DNA of 12,691 nt from an uncultured Acidimicrobiia bacterium. Its GTDB lineage: Bacteria > Actinomycetota > Acidimicrobiia > UBA5794. A program made the translations under genes and the position numbers. The notes under the pieces were generated by a model. The model ran no database searches and was not told the DNA's origin. It saw nothing but the letters and a program-made list of their open reading frames with translations. This document shows positions 1-7,075 of this stretch, piece after piece. Every line of letters begins with the position of its first letter. Within the stretch, counting starts at the first letter, position 1. The stretch is taken from assembly GCA_905480055.1 (NCBI GenBank), contig CAJQOW010000224.1, positions 1-12,691 on the forward strand. The letters are read 5' to 3'.

Positions 1-614
1 CCATGGACACAGGGGGCAAGGACAGCACCATTCGCAAGGTCTTCTCGGGTGTCAACCCCCAAGGGGTCGATGTCCACGGCTTCGGGGTGCCCACCGAACT
101 GGAACTCGCTCACGACTATCTGTGGCGGGTTCACGCTCGCACACCTTCAGATGGCCGCATTGGCATCTTCAATCGCAGTCACTACGAGGACGTTCTGGTG
201 GTACGTGTCTTGGATCTCGTCCCGCAGGAGCGCTGGTCCAAGCGGTACGCGCACATTCGCGCCTTCGAGCAGACATTGGTCGACGAAGGCACCGCCATCG
301 TGAAGATCATGTTGCACATCTCCAGGGGTGAGCAGAAGGAACGCCTCGAAGCCAGACTCGCCGACCCGGCAAAGCTCTACAAGTTCAACCCGAGCGACCT
401 GGACACGCGGGCGCTGTGGGACGACTACATGGTCGCCTATCAGGATGCGATTGCCGAGACCTCAACGGATGCCGCTCCGTGGTATGTCGTCCCCGCCGAT
501 CGTAAGTGGTATCGCAACCTCGCGATTTCGAGAATCCTCATCGACACGATTGAAGGTCTCGATCTCGAGTTCCCTGAGCCAGATTTCGATCCATCGACGA
601 TCACTATCGCGTAG
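1..614 (+). CDS. ppk2: PPK2-family polyphosphate:nucleotide phosphotransferase, 5' end cut by window edge
   Basis: Family knowledge: this cytoplasmic enzyme moves phosphate between inorganic polyphosphate and nucleotides. Seen: the frame is open to the window edge and the visible protein has 203 residues. It begins inside the Walker A loop (MDTGGKDS), so the ATG at position 3 is internal and the N-terminal region, probably 60-90 residues, is missing. The segment GRIGIFNRSHYEDVLV (visible residues 51-66) is the Walker B region. A lid region with many basic residues follows (about 110-128), and PWYVVPADRKWYRN (159-172) is a family hallmark. The FNRSHYE form and the SGVNPQGV segment resemble the class III type, which phosphorylates both NMPs and NDPs; that assignment is from memory of the family. 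The gene is convergent with rsmB, with 24 bases between the two stop codons and no clear terminator, so it belongs to a separate transcription unit. Confidence 0.93.
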   Translation, partial: MDTGGKDSTIRKVFSGVNPQGVDVHGFGVPTELELAHDYLWRVHARTPSDGRIGIFNRSHYEDVLVVRVLDLVPQERWSKRYAHIRAFEQTLVDEGTAIVKIMLHISRGEQKERLEARLADPAKLYKFNPSDLDTRALWDDYMVAYQDAIAETSTDAAPWYVVPADRKWYRNLAISRILIDTIEGLDLEFPEPDFDPSTITIA

Positions 615-638
615 ACGAAGCCTCTCGGTGGTCTGGGC

Positions 639-1820
639 TCACATCACCTTGACGGCGATGAACATGCCGTCTGTACCCGTGATATGGGGAGCGAGGAGGA
701 GGCCGTCGCCGTGCCGCTCACCCTCGACGTCGGTCGGCGGCATGAATCCGAGACCGTCGATCACCGCCGTCGTCTCAGCGGTGGTGACCGTGCAAACGCT
801 GTACACGATGCATCCACCCGGAGCCACGAGCGTCATTGCAGAAGCAAGGAGTCGTTGTTGAAGATCTCCGTACCGTTGCGGTGCGTCCGGCTCGATGCGA
901 TACCGGATTTCGGGTCGACGTCGCATGGTGCCGAGCCCAGTGCAGGGTGCATCGAGCAAGACCCTATCGAACGATTCGGGTGCAAGTGGTGGGGCCCCCG
1001 CATCCCCCACCATCCACGAGATCGAGGGCAGTTTCGCTGAACGGACCGAGGCGTCCCGCAGGCGTCGCTGGTGAATGTCGACACCGACCACCCTCCCGCT
1101 CCCGCCAACAGCATCAGCGATGGCTCGGGTCTTGCCGCCCGGTGCCGCTGCGAGGTCAACGATCCGTTCGCCAGCCTGGGGATGCAGGGCCGCGACCACT
1201 GATGCGGACGCTGGGTCGATGACGTCTACCGTACCTGCGGCCTCGAGCGCCGCGACATCCTCGTCTGCATGTGCGTACCTGGCGCTGGCCGGCAGGGTGC
1301 GTTCGCGAAACCTGATACCGACAGGCGCTGGTGCGTTGCTCGCCTGGAGAAACCGATCTCCCTCGTCAGGTCCGAGGGCGTCAGTGACGAGCTTGTGTAT
1401 CGGCTCGGGATAGCTCTCAGATACAGCCCCGGTGGGTGTGGGGGCTGAAGTAACGACCTTGCGAAGGACGGCATTCACGAACCCCGATGCCTTTGCCTTA
1501 CCAAGGACGCGGACGGTCTCAACGGCCTCATGCACCGATGCGTAGTCCTGCGTGCCGAGATAGGCGATCTCCGCAACGCCGACCCGCAAGACGGAGCGGA
1601 CGGTTGGATCCATCGTTGCGACGGTGCGGCTTGCGAAACCGTCGATCACTCCGTCGATGTATGGCAGGTGCCGCAATGTCGTGTAGACAAGACGTTGGAA
1701 GAATCCGTGATCTGTTTCCGGCAGAACGGTTGCGTTGCGGACGACGAGGTTGCTGTACGCCCCGTGCTCGAGGACACGAATGATCGTTGTGGCGGCCTGG
1801 GCCCGCGCCGACGTCTTCAC
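639..1820 (-). CDS. rsmB: 16S rRNA (cytosine-967-C5)-methyltransferase RsmB
   Basis: RsmB (also called Fmu or Sun) uses S-adenosylmethionine to methylate C967 of 16S rRNA. The protein has 393 residues, a little shorter than E. coli RsmB (about 430). Residues 1 to about 125 look like the NusB-like RNA-binding domain. The methyltransferase domain follows, with the SAM loop AAPGGKT at 225-231, the acidic SAM-ribose strand VVGVDIH at 244-250, DAPCTGLG at 290-297 (Cys293) and YSVCT at 340-344 (Cys343). These are the two cysteines used by this m5C family. The C-terminal TGTDGMFIA matches the usual HGTDGFF ending. The start is GTG at 1820. It overlaps the fmt stop as GTGA and has no Shine-Dalgarno sequence, so translation probably depends on coupling to fmt. 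It is the last gene of the - strand run. In other actinobacteria rpe and ribD often follow, but here the convergent ppk2 gene does. Confidence 0.96.
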   Translation of the reverse strand: MKTSARAQAATTIIRVLEHGAYSNLVVRNATVLPETDHGFFQRLVYTTLRHLPYIDGVIDGFASRTVATMDPTVRSVLRVGVAEIAYLGTQDYASVHEAVETVRVLGKAKASGFVNAVLRKVVTSAPTPTGAVSESYPEPIHKLVTDALGPDEGDRFLQASNAPAPVGIRFRERTLPASARYAHADEDVAALEAAGTVDVIDPASASVVAALHPQAGERIVDLAAAPGGKTRAIADAVGGSGRVVGVDIHQRRLRDASVRSAKLPSISWMVGDAGAPPLAPESFDRVLLDAPCTGLGTMRRRPEIRYRIEPDAPQRYGDLQQRLLASAMTLVAPGGCIVYSVCTVTTAETTAVIDGLGFMPPTDVEGERHGDGLLLAPHITGTDGMFIAVKVM

Positions 1821-2737
1821 AGCGGTGTAGCCGCGAACGTCGCAGGCTCACCCCTTCGGCCGTTCATCCACGCATCGGCAGGCAGTGGTTGCTTGCCAGC
1901 CGGCTGGACCGTCAACAGTTCGACGGAACCACCGTCGAAACCTGCAAACACTCTGCCAGCGTCCTTGACGACCTGGCCCGGTTCGGTTGCGGTATTCCCC
2001 AACCTCGCGACGTGGACCTTGAGCGTTCCTTCGTCCAGCGCGAACCACGCGCCCGGGCGTGGTTGGAATGCTCTGATCGTCCGCTCGGCCCGTTCCGAAC
2101 TCCATGAGGGATCCAGCTGCGCCTCGCGTTTACTCAGCATCGAGGCGTGCGTGGTGTTGGCGTCCAACTGCGGTACGGGTGTCCGTCGACCGTTGAGAAG
2201 GTCTGGCGTGGTGTCGTCCACCAGGGTGCCGCCGAGGAACGCCAACCGCGCGGTGAGACTGCCGCCCGTCTCCGTGGGGCCGATGGGCGTCGCGATTTCC
2301 CCGAGCACAGGCCCCGTGTCCAGACCCTCATCGATCATCATCAGGGTGACGCCAGTGCGTTCATCGCCTGCAGCGATCGCACGCTCGACCGGCGCTGGGC
2401 CTCTCCACCGGGGCAAGAGGGAGAAGTGCACGTTCAGGAAGCCACGGCTTGTCGTTGCGATCATTTCTGGTGTGAGAATCCTGCCAAAGGCAACCACGAG
2501 TCCGAAGTCGAACCCCCCACCTGCAAGCGCTGCGTACAGCTCGTCCTTGGTCTCCGGTTTGACGATCGGGAATCCGAACTGGGATGCCGCAGTTGCGACG
2601 GCGCTTTCGGTCAGACGCTTGCCGCGGCCAGAGGGCCGATCGGGCTGCGTGATCACGAGGTCGACGTCTGCCACGTCTGCGAGGGCCGCGAGGCTCGGAA
2701 TCGCAGCAGCGGGCGTCCCGAGGAAGACGGCCCCCAC
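1817..2737 (-). CDS. fmt: Methionyl-tRNA formyltransferase
   Basis: Fmt transfers a formyl group from 10-formyltetrahydrofolate to Met-tRNA(fMet), making the initiator tRNA. The protein has 306 residues, a normal length. The N-terminal catalytic Rossmann domain starts with AVFLGTP (3-9). The formyl-transfer segment is LNVHFSLLPRWRGPAP (101-116), with Asn102 and His104; Asp140 lies in GLDTGPVL. These match the catalytic Asn, His and Asp of E. coli Fmt. KREAQLDP (203-210) and the region after it form the OB-like C-terminal tRNA-binding domain. The start is GTG at 2737, whose G is also the last base of the def TAG stop (TAGTG). There is no Shine-Dalgarno sequence in front, which suggests reinitiation after def. 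Fmt and Def act at opposite ends of the same formyl-methionine cycle, so close coupling makes sense. Confidence 0.97.
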   Translation of the reverse strand: MGAVFLGTPAAAIPSLAALADVADVDLVITQPDRPSGRGKRLTESAVATAASQFGFPIVKPETKDELYAALAGGGFDFGLVVAFGRILTPEMIATTSRGFLNVHFSLLPRWRGPAPVERAIAAGDERTGVTLMMIDEGLDTGPVLGEIATPIGPTETGGSLTARLAFLGGTLVDDTTPDLLNGRRTPVPQLDANTTHASMLSKREAQLDPSWSSERAERTIRAFQPRPGAWFALDEGTLKVHVARLGNTATEPGQVVKDAGRVFAGFDGGSVELLTVQPAGKQPLPADAWMNGRRGEPATFAATPL

Positions 2738-3240
2738 TAGAGCGCACCGGGCTTGCCGAGCGATTCCGAGCGGAGATCTGCGAGGGCTCCTCGCCGGAGT
2801 CTGGACGAGAGCCGCTCCAGGAGCAGGACGCCGTTGAGATGGTCGATCTCGTGTTGGAGCACCCGTCCCATCAGCTCATCACCCTCGAACGTCACCCGGT
2901 TGCCATCGAGGTCTTGTCCCGTGGCCCTCGCGTAGTCCGCACGCTTGATGTTCCAATAGCGCCCCGGTACGGAGAGGCATCCCTCTTCGTACTTCCACTT
3001 CCCGTCGACCTCAACGATCTCTGGGTTCACCATGATGAAGGGTCCCTCACCGATGTCGGCGACAAACACCCGCTTCGAGATGCCGATCTGGGGTGCCGCA
3101 AGACCTACACCCGGTGCGTCGTACATGGTCTCGAACATGTCGTCTGTCAGACGTTTCAGGTCGTCGTCGAACACGTCCACCGCTGTGGCAGTCATGCCGA
3201 GGACGGGGTCGGGGAAGGTCCGTATGGGATAGATCGCCAT
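2737..3240 (-). CDS. def: Peptide deformylase
   Basis: Def is a metalloenzyme that removes the N-formyl group from new proteins. The protein has 167 residues, normal for a type I bacterial deformylase. All three family motifs are intact: GVGLAAPQIG (44-53), EGCLS (86-90, with metal ligand Cys88) and QHEIDHLNG (129-137, with metal ligands His130 and His134 and catalytic Glu131). The start is ATG at 3240, followed by the typical N-terminus IYPIRTFPDPVL. No Shine-Dalgarno sequence precedes the ATG. A TANNNT-type -10 element (TAGCCT) ends 7 bases before it, so the mRNA may be leaderless. The 68-base gap upstream is the widest on this strand, so def may head a def-fmt-rsmB unit, although readthrough from priA is also possible. 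Confidence 0.98.
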   Translation of the reverse strand: MAIYPIRTFPDPVLGMTATAVDVFDDDLKRLTDDMFETMYDAPGVGLAAPQIGISKRVFVADIGEGPFIMVNPEIVEVDGKWKYEEGCLSVPGRYWNIKRADYARATGQDLDGNRVTFEGDELMGRVLQHEIDHLNGVLLLERLSSRLRRGALADLRSESLGKPGAL

Positions 3241-3247
3241 CGAGCAC

Positions 3248-3277
3248 AGGCTACAGCGAGCGACACGTCTGTTCGAA
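3248..3277 (-). promoter_or_regulatory. Possible leaderless promoter in front of def
   Basis: Read on the - strand, the gap upstream of def holds TAGCCT at 3253-3248, followed by seven bases and then the def ATG. This fits the actinobacterial -10 consensus TANNNT placed so that transcription would begin at or next to the start codon. A weak -35 candidate, TTCGAA (3277-3272), lies 18 bases further upstream and matches TTGACA at only three of six positions. The lack of any ribosome binding site before def supports the idea. It remains a pattern-based prediction, since TANNNT is common by chance. Confidence 0.35.
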
Positions 3278-3288
3278 GTCGCTTTCCG

Positions 3289-3305
3289 CCGGATCGTGCG
3301 TCCGG
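3289..3305 (-). other. Small inverted repeat just after the priA stop
   Basis: CCGGA and TCCGG, separated by seven bases, could form a 5-bp GC-rich hairpin in the RNA starting three bases after the priA stop codon. No run of U follows, so it is not a convincing intrinsic terminator. It might slow or shield transcripts at the priA-def boundary, or may mean nothing. Confidence 0.2.
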
Positions 3306-3308
3306 GCG

Positions 3309-5036
3309 CTAGAGATCGATCGGGTCGACATCGACGCGCACCTTCGACCCTCGGTCCCGCAACGTGCCGACGACGGAGCGCATGTGCACTCGCAAGGCGT
3401 CGAGGTTGCGACCCTGGATCAGGTATCGCATGCGGTTACCTGTCTCTGCCGGGCCGTGCACCTGGGCGTGCGGTCGGAGTGAGGCGACCAGGTCGTCGAC
3501 TCCCTCGTACGGAGGCGAAACCTCGAGAGCGATGAGCGAGCCCGAAGGTGGGAACCCTGCCGTGGTGCGTGCGGCGAGCTCGGTGCGCATGAAGGCTTCG
3601 TAGCGCCCACTTCGCAACGCTTCGACGATCGGTTGCGTTGGATCTGCCGTTTGCACGAGACATCGATTGCCGCGACCTCGATCTACGAGATTGGCGAGGC
3701 GAACAAGGAGCCGCAATGCATCCTCCCCTGCTCGATAGTGGGGTGCCATGGTCATCGAATCGATGTCGACCGCCACTGCGAGGCGAACACCATCTGCGGT
3801 GCGGAGATCGCGTTCTGTCCCAACGGTCACCAACATCCCTTCGCCGGCGATCCCCACCGATCGAGGGAGTGACCGCTTGAGATCGTCGACCACACTGCCG
3901 ATACCTGCCCCCAGATGCTGCCACGTGGTTCCGCCACACGCGCTGCAGGCGCCATTGGTGTGGCCACACCGTGCGCAGGCGCTATCCCTGCCCACCGCTG
4001 ATCCGCAGCGATCGCATCGGCGCAGCTCCCCACAATTGGCGCAGCGGAATGCCCTCGCGTAGCCACGGCGACCCACGAGCACGAAGGCCTTCCCGCTTGC
4101 CTTTGCAGCTGCGGTGATCGCCGTTCGTGTCCGATCCAGGAGCGGTGAGCCGGTTGGAGGTTCCTCTGAACGATCTGCCACCTCGACCAGCGGCCAACAT
4201 CGGCCTTCCGGTGTGCGCTCGCCTGTGGTCCACGACAGCACTTCGAGGGAGGGCAATGGCGATATGAACTCGAGCGGGAGTCCTCGCGCCTGCGCTCTCT
4301 TGCGCATGATCTCCCTGACGCCGAATGTCGGCGTTGCTGGTGATTTCATGACCCGCCTGGCATCTTGGACCACAACGGCACGAGCCATCGTCGGCATCGG
4401 CCAGAGGACGACCTCACGGGTACCCACAAGAAGGGTTCCGGGCTCCACTGCCGCCTTGACCCACGCGGCCGTAACGTCCTTCGCTGGAAGATCGGAATGC
4501 GCAACGGTTACGCGTGCACCAAAGATCTCATGGAGTGTCTCCGCCATGGCCTGGGCCTCGAGCACCGACGGCACGACGACCATCGCTGACTCATCGTCAC
4601 CGATGTCGGCAAGGGCAGCTGCACCGGCAGCGCCGTCCCTTCCAGCGGGCACTACCGAAGTGACCGTCCCGATACCGATGGGTGCTTGCGCAAGGGCCAC
4701 GGCTGCTTTGCGCCGGGGCACGTTCGGAGGCACGGTCCGCTTCAGAACGGTCGACACAGGAGACACATAGTGGGTCGCACACCAGCGGAGGACTTCGAGG
4801 TCGTCCGGTGAGAACGACGGAATGTCGCCGACCACACCGTCAATTGCGACAAGCTTCTTGTCGGGAACGTCGCGGAGCAGGGCAGTCACATAGCCTCGCA
4901 TCCGCCTTCCGCTGACACGCATGCGCACCCGTGAGCCGACCACGGGCTCGAGGTCATCCGGTATGCCGTAGGTGAATCCATCGTCAACGGCGAAACTCGA
5001 GATGTCGGGAACGACCTGGCATGCCCTGGTGAACAC
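3309..5036 (-). CDS. priA: PriA-like primosomal protein, helicase motifs degenerate
   Basis: PriA recognises stalled or collapsed replication forks and restarts the replisome. The protein has 575 residues, against about 730 in E. coli. The N-terminal 3'-DNA-binding domain is recognisable (about 1-110, with FTYGIPDDL and the HYVSPVSTVLKR segment). The zinc-binding region is intact, with eight cysteines at 332, 335, 341, 344, 354, 357, 364 and 367. The C-terminal domain is also present, including PTQPIVEALRSGRYEAF. The ATPase core is eroded: where GxTGSGKT is expected there is PAGRDGAA (130-137), and the DEEH box is replaced by VQDARR. Actinobacterial PriA proteins are known to lack detectable helicase motifs, so this is the family form and not a pseudogene. 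The start is GTG at 5036, five bases after the coaBC stop, with only a weak GA-rich site upstream. metK, which often lies between coaBC and priA, is absent. Confidence 0.93.
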   Translation of the reverse strand: MFTRACQVVPDISSFAVDDGFTYGIPDDLEPVVGSRVRMRVSGRRMRGYVTALLRDVPDKKLVAIDGVVGDIPSFSPDDLEVLRWCATHYVSPVSTVLKRTVPPNVPRRKAAVALAQAPIGIGTVTSVVPAGRDGAAGAAALADIGDDESAMVVVPSVLEAQAMAETLHEIFGARVTVAHSDLPAKDVTAAWVKAAVEPGTLLVGTREVVLWPMPTMARAVVVQDARRVMKSPATPTFGVREIMRKRAQARGLPLEFISPLPSLEVLSWTTGERTPEGRCWPLVEVADRSEEPPTGSPLLDRTRTAITAAAKASGKAFVLVGRRGYARAFRCANCGELRRCDRCGSAVGRDSACARCGHTNGACSACGGTTWQHLGAGIGSVVDDLKRSLPRSVGIAGEGMLVTVGTERDLRTADGVRLAVAVDIDSMTMAPHYRAGEDALRLLVRLANLVDRGRGNRCLVQTADPTQPIVEALRSGRYEAFMRTELAARTTAGFPPSGSLIALEVSPPYEGVDDLVASLRPHAQVHGPAETGNRMRYLIQGRNLDALRVHMRSVVGTLRDRGSKVRVDVDPIDL

Positions 5037-5041
5037 GGCTG

Positions 5042-6220
5042 TCAGGCTCTCAGCTCCACAACGGCATCAAGGATCGCATCAGCGACCGCAGATTTCGGCA
5101 TCATCGGCAGAGCCGTGACCTGGCCGTCGCTTCGGATGAGGGTGACTTCATTGGTGTCCGAACCGAAACCGGAGCCAGCAATGGCGACATCGTTTGCGAC
5201 GAGGAGGTCAACCCCTTTGCGTTCCGCCTTCTCGGCTGCCTGCTCCAGTGAACCTGTTTCAGCTGCGAATCCAACGAGTGTCTTCGCCAGCCCGCGTTCA
5301 CGGGTACCCATCAGGACGTCCGGGGTGGGTTCGAGTTCGATACGGGGCGGTCCGTCTGCCCTCCGAAGTTTGTCGTCAACCGGCGACGCTGGCCTGAAGT
5401 CGGCTACTGCCGCTGCCATGATCGCGATGTCAACCCCTCCCTCGACGCCCCACACAGCTTCCGCCATCTCGTCAGCCGTGTTGACACTGATGGTGTCGAT
5501 CGACGGGTGGCTTGGCGCAGGTGCGGTTGTCACGAGTGTGACCGATGCTCCGCGTTCCGCTGCGGCGAGGGCGAGGGCGTTTCCCATTTTTCCGCTTGAT
5601 CGGTTCCCGATGTAGCGAACGGGGTCAATCGGCTCTCGAGTCCCGCCTGCAGTGATGAGAACTGTCGTCCCAGCCAGGTCTCTCGGCCCGAACAGGTCGG
5701 CTGTCGCGGCGACGATCGCGTCCGGATCTGCAAGCCTGCCGACACCAACGTCACCACCGGCGAGGTCACCTGCTTCCGGCCACACGACATCGAAGCCATA
5801 TTCGACGAGGGTCTCCATGTTGCGAGCCGTTGCCGGGTAGTCCCACATCTCGGTGTGCATTGCGGGGGCGACTAGTACAGGGCTCGTCGTTGCGAGCACG
5901 GTTCCCACGAGCACGTTCGCCGAATCGCCGGTGGCCATCTTGGCAATCGTCGAAGCCGTAGCGGGTGCGATCACAACAGCGTCTGCCCAACGAGCGAGGG
6001 ATGTGTGTGGCGACACGTCGTCATCGTCGAAGAAGCCGACCACCGGATGCGTCCCCGTGAGCGCAGCAAACGTTGCTTGGCCGACGAATCGGGTCGCTGA
6101 CTCCGTCATGACGACACGAACAGCGGCACCGTGTTCAAGCAGGCGCCTGCACAGGTATGCGGCCTTGTAGGCGGCGACACCGCCAGAAACACCGAGGACG
6201 ATCTGGCGCCCTTGGAGCAT
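5042..6220 (-). CDS. coaBC: Bifunctional phosphopantothenoylcysteine decarboxylase / phosphopantothenate-cysteine ligase
   Basis: CoaBC (Dfp) carries out two steps of coenzyme A synthesis. The CoaB half joins cysteine to 4'-phosphopantothenate using CTP, and the FMN-dependent CoaC half decarboxylates the product to 4'-phosphopantetheine. The protein has 392 residues, normal length. CoaC covers about 1-180: VSGGVAAYKA (11-20), catalytic His72 in SPHTSLARWAD, APATAS (85-90) and PAMHTEMW (119-126). The flap reads LAGGDVGVGR (153-162), where E. coli has ACGD; Gly155 replaces the cysteine. CoaB covers about 181-392: TAGGTREPIDPVRYIGNRSSG, GKMG at 210-213, AAAVADFRP (269-277) and KLRR (284-287) for the KxKK motif. 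The start is ATG at 6220, two bases after the rpoZ stop, with a strong AGGAG five bases upstream. PAMH and the missing flap cysteine match my recollection of the mycobacterial enzyme. Confidence 0.97.
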   Translation of the reverse strand: MLQGRQIVLGVSGGVAAYKAAYLCRRLLEHGAAVRVVMTESATRFVGQATFAALTGTHPVVGFFDDDDVSPHTSLARWADAVVIAPATASTIAKMATGDSANVLVGTVLATTSPVLVAPAMHTEMWDYPATARNMETLVEYGFDVVWPEAGDLAGGDVGVGRLADPDAIVAATADLFGPRDLAGTTVLITAGGTREPIDPVRYIGNRSSGKMGNALALAAAERGASVTLVTTAPAPSHPSIDTISVNTADEMAEAVWGVEGGVDIAIMAAAVADFRPASPVDDKLRRADGPPRIELEPTPDVLMGTRERGLAKTLVGFAAETGSLEQAAEKAERKGVDLLVANDVAIAGSGFGSDTNEVTLIRSDGQVTALPMMPKSAVADAILDAVVELRA

Positions 6221-6222
6221 CG

Positions 6223-6459
6223 CTACTCCTCGATGGGAGCGATGATGACCTTGTCTTCAACGATCTCTTCGAGAGAGATGGAAAGGGGCTTGCGGGACAG
6301 CGAGTGCACCTGTGGCGGCACATACCCGCCGATGCCTGCACCGAGTTCGTTGAAGTATGCGTTGATTTGGCGAGCTCTGCGAGCGGACAGCACGACGAGC
6401 GCGAAGCGGGAGTCATCCGTCTTTTCGACGACCTGGCCAATGGGCGGTTCGAGCATCAT
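6223..6459 (-). CDS. rpoZ: DNA-directed RNA polymerase omega subunit
   Basis: Omega is a small RNA polymerase subunit that helps the beta-prime subunit fold and assemble. The protein has 78 residues, close to the actinobacterial form. Family landmarks are the start MMLEPPIGQVVEKTDD, RFALVVLSARRARQIN (18-33), YFNELGAGIGGYV (35-47) and KPLSISLEEI (57-66) near the C-terminus. Two ATG codons stand in a row at 6459 and 6456. The first is preferred because GAGGT lies eight bases before it. The gene sits 37 bases after gmk and two bases before coaBC; gmk-rpoZ-coaBC is a widely conserved order. The last codons and stop of rpoZ contain the ribosome binding site of coaBC, so the two are probably translated from one message. 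Confidence 0.97.
   Translation of the reverse strand: MMLEPPIGQVVEKTDDSRFALVVLSARRARQINAYFNELGAGIGGYVPPQVHSLSRKPLSISLEEIVEDKVIIAPIEE
6226..6231 (-). promoter_or_regulatory. Ribosome binding site of coaBC inside the rpoZ end
   Basis: On the - strand GAGGAG runs straight into the rpoZ stop codon (GAGGAGTAG) and lies five bases before the coaBC ATG. It fixes the coaBC start and implies a single message for both genes. Confidence 0.8.
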
Positions 6460-6467
6460 GGTGCGGT

Positions 6468-6472
6468 ACCTC
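6468..6472 (-). promoter_or_regulatory. Ribosome binding site of rpoZ
   Basis: GAGGT lies eight bases before the first of two adjacent ATG codons. It favours the ATG at 6459 over the one at 6456. Confidence 0.5.
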
Positions 6473-6496
6473 GGTGTGTTGTCGGAGCGAACGCAA

Positions 6497-7075
6497 TCAG
6501 GGCTGATGCAGCGTCAGCGAGGCGAGTATATCGACAACCCGCCCAATAGCGGCGTCGAGATCGTCGTTGAGGACGATGTGATCGTAGATCGCTGGTGCTT
6601 CCCGCATCTGGTCCTCTGCAACCGAGAGGCGTCGTTCGATGTCTCGTTCGGACGTGTCCCCTCGTCCCCGGAGCCTGCGTTCGAGCTCCCCGATATCGGG
6701 AGGGCGTACGAAGATCAGGACTGCCTCTGGATAGGAGCTTCTGATCTGTTTTGCTCCCTCGTTCTCGATGTCGAGCAGCACGTTGCGACCATCGGTCAGC
6801 ACGGGCACCACCTCGGTTCGGAGCGTGCCGTAGAGGTTCCCTCCGTATTCCGCCCACTCGAGGACTTCGCCTGACGTAATGCGGCGCTCGAAGTCGTCAC
6901 GATCGATGAAGTGGTACTCCCGCCCATCGACCTCGCCCGGCCTGGGAGCACGCGTGGTCGCAGACGTGGAGAACTCCGATGGTGTCGCAGCCAGCGCTGC
7001 AGCGAGGATGCTCGACTTGCCGACGCCCGAGGGTCCCGAGACGACGACGAGGTGCCCGCTAGGAGAATCGCTCAA
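6497..7075 (-). CDS. gmk: Guanylate kinase
   Basis: Gmk phosphorylates GMP to GDP with ATP, an essential step for GTP and dGTP supply. With the chosen start the protein has 192 residues, typical for the family. The P-loop is GPSGVGKS (14-21). The GMP-binding segment is TTRAPRPGEVDGREYHF (40-56), and the lid is rich in arginine (LERRLRGRGDTSERDIERR, 131-149). No ATG or GTG is available upstream of the P-loop. TTG at 7075 is chosen because AGAAGG lies nine bases before it and the N-terminus then has the usual length. A second TTG at 7102 would add nine residues rich in arginine and serine (total 201) but lacks a ribosome binding site. Either way the gene overlaps the 3' end of mihF, by 17 bases with this start, which suggests translational coupling. 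The P-loop position makes the product certain; only the start is open. Confidence 0.93.
   Translation of the reverse strand: MSDSPSGHLVVVSGPSGVGKSSILAAALAATPSEFSTSATTRAPRPGEVDGREYHFIDRDDFERRITSGEVLEWAEYGGNLYGTLRTEVVPVLTDGRNVLLDIENEGAKQIRSSYPEAVLIFVRPPDIGELERRLRGRGDTSERDIERRLSVAEDQMREAPAIYDHIVLNDDLDAAIGRVVDILASLTLHQP

Noticed and set aside
3..5. ATG at position 3 as the start of ppk2
   Set aside because: It encodes the Met of the Walker A motif (MDTGGKD). The family has a sizeable N-terminal region before it, so the gene continues beyond the window.
639..665. Imperfect inverted repeat near the end of rsmB as a terminator
   Set aside because: The stem is interrupted, lies inside coding sequence and has no U-run.
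1530..2837. A 435-codon open frame on the + strand
   Set aside because: It runs opposite rsmB, fmt and the end of def, crossing three real genes. Its composition is typical of a mirror frame.
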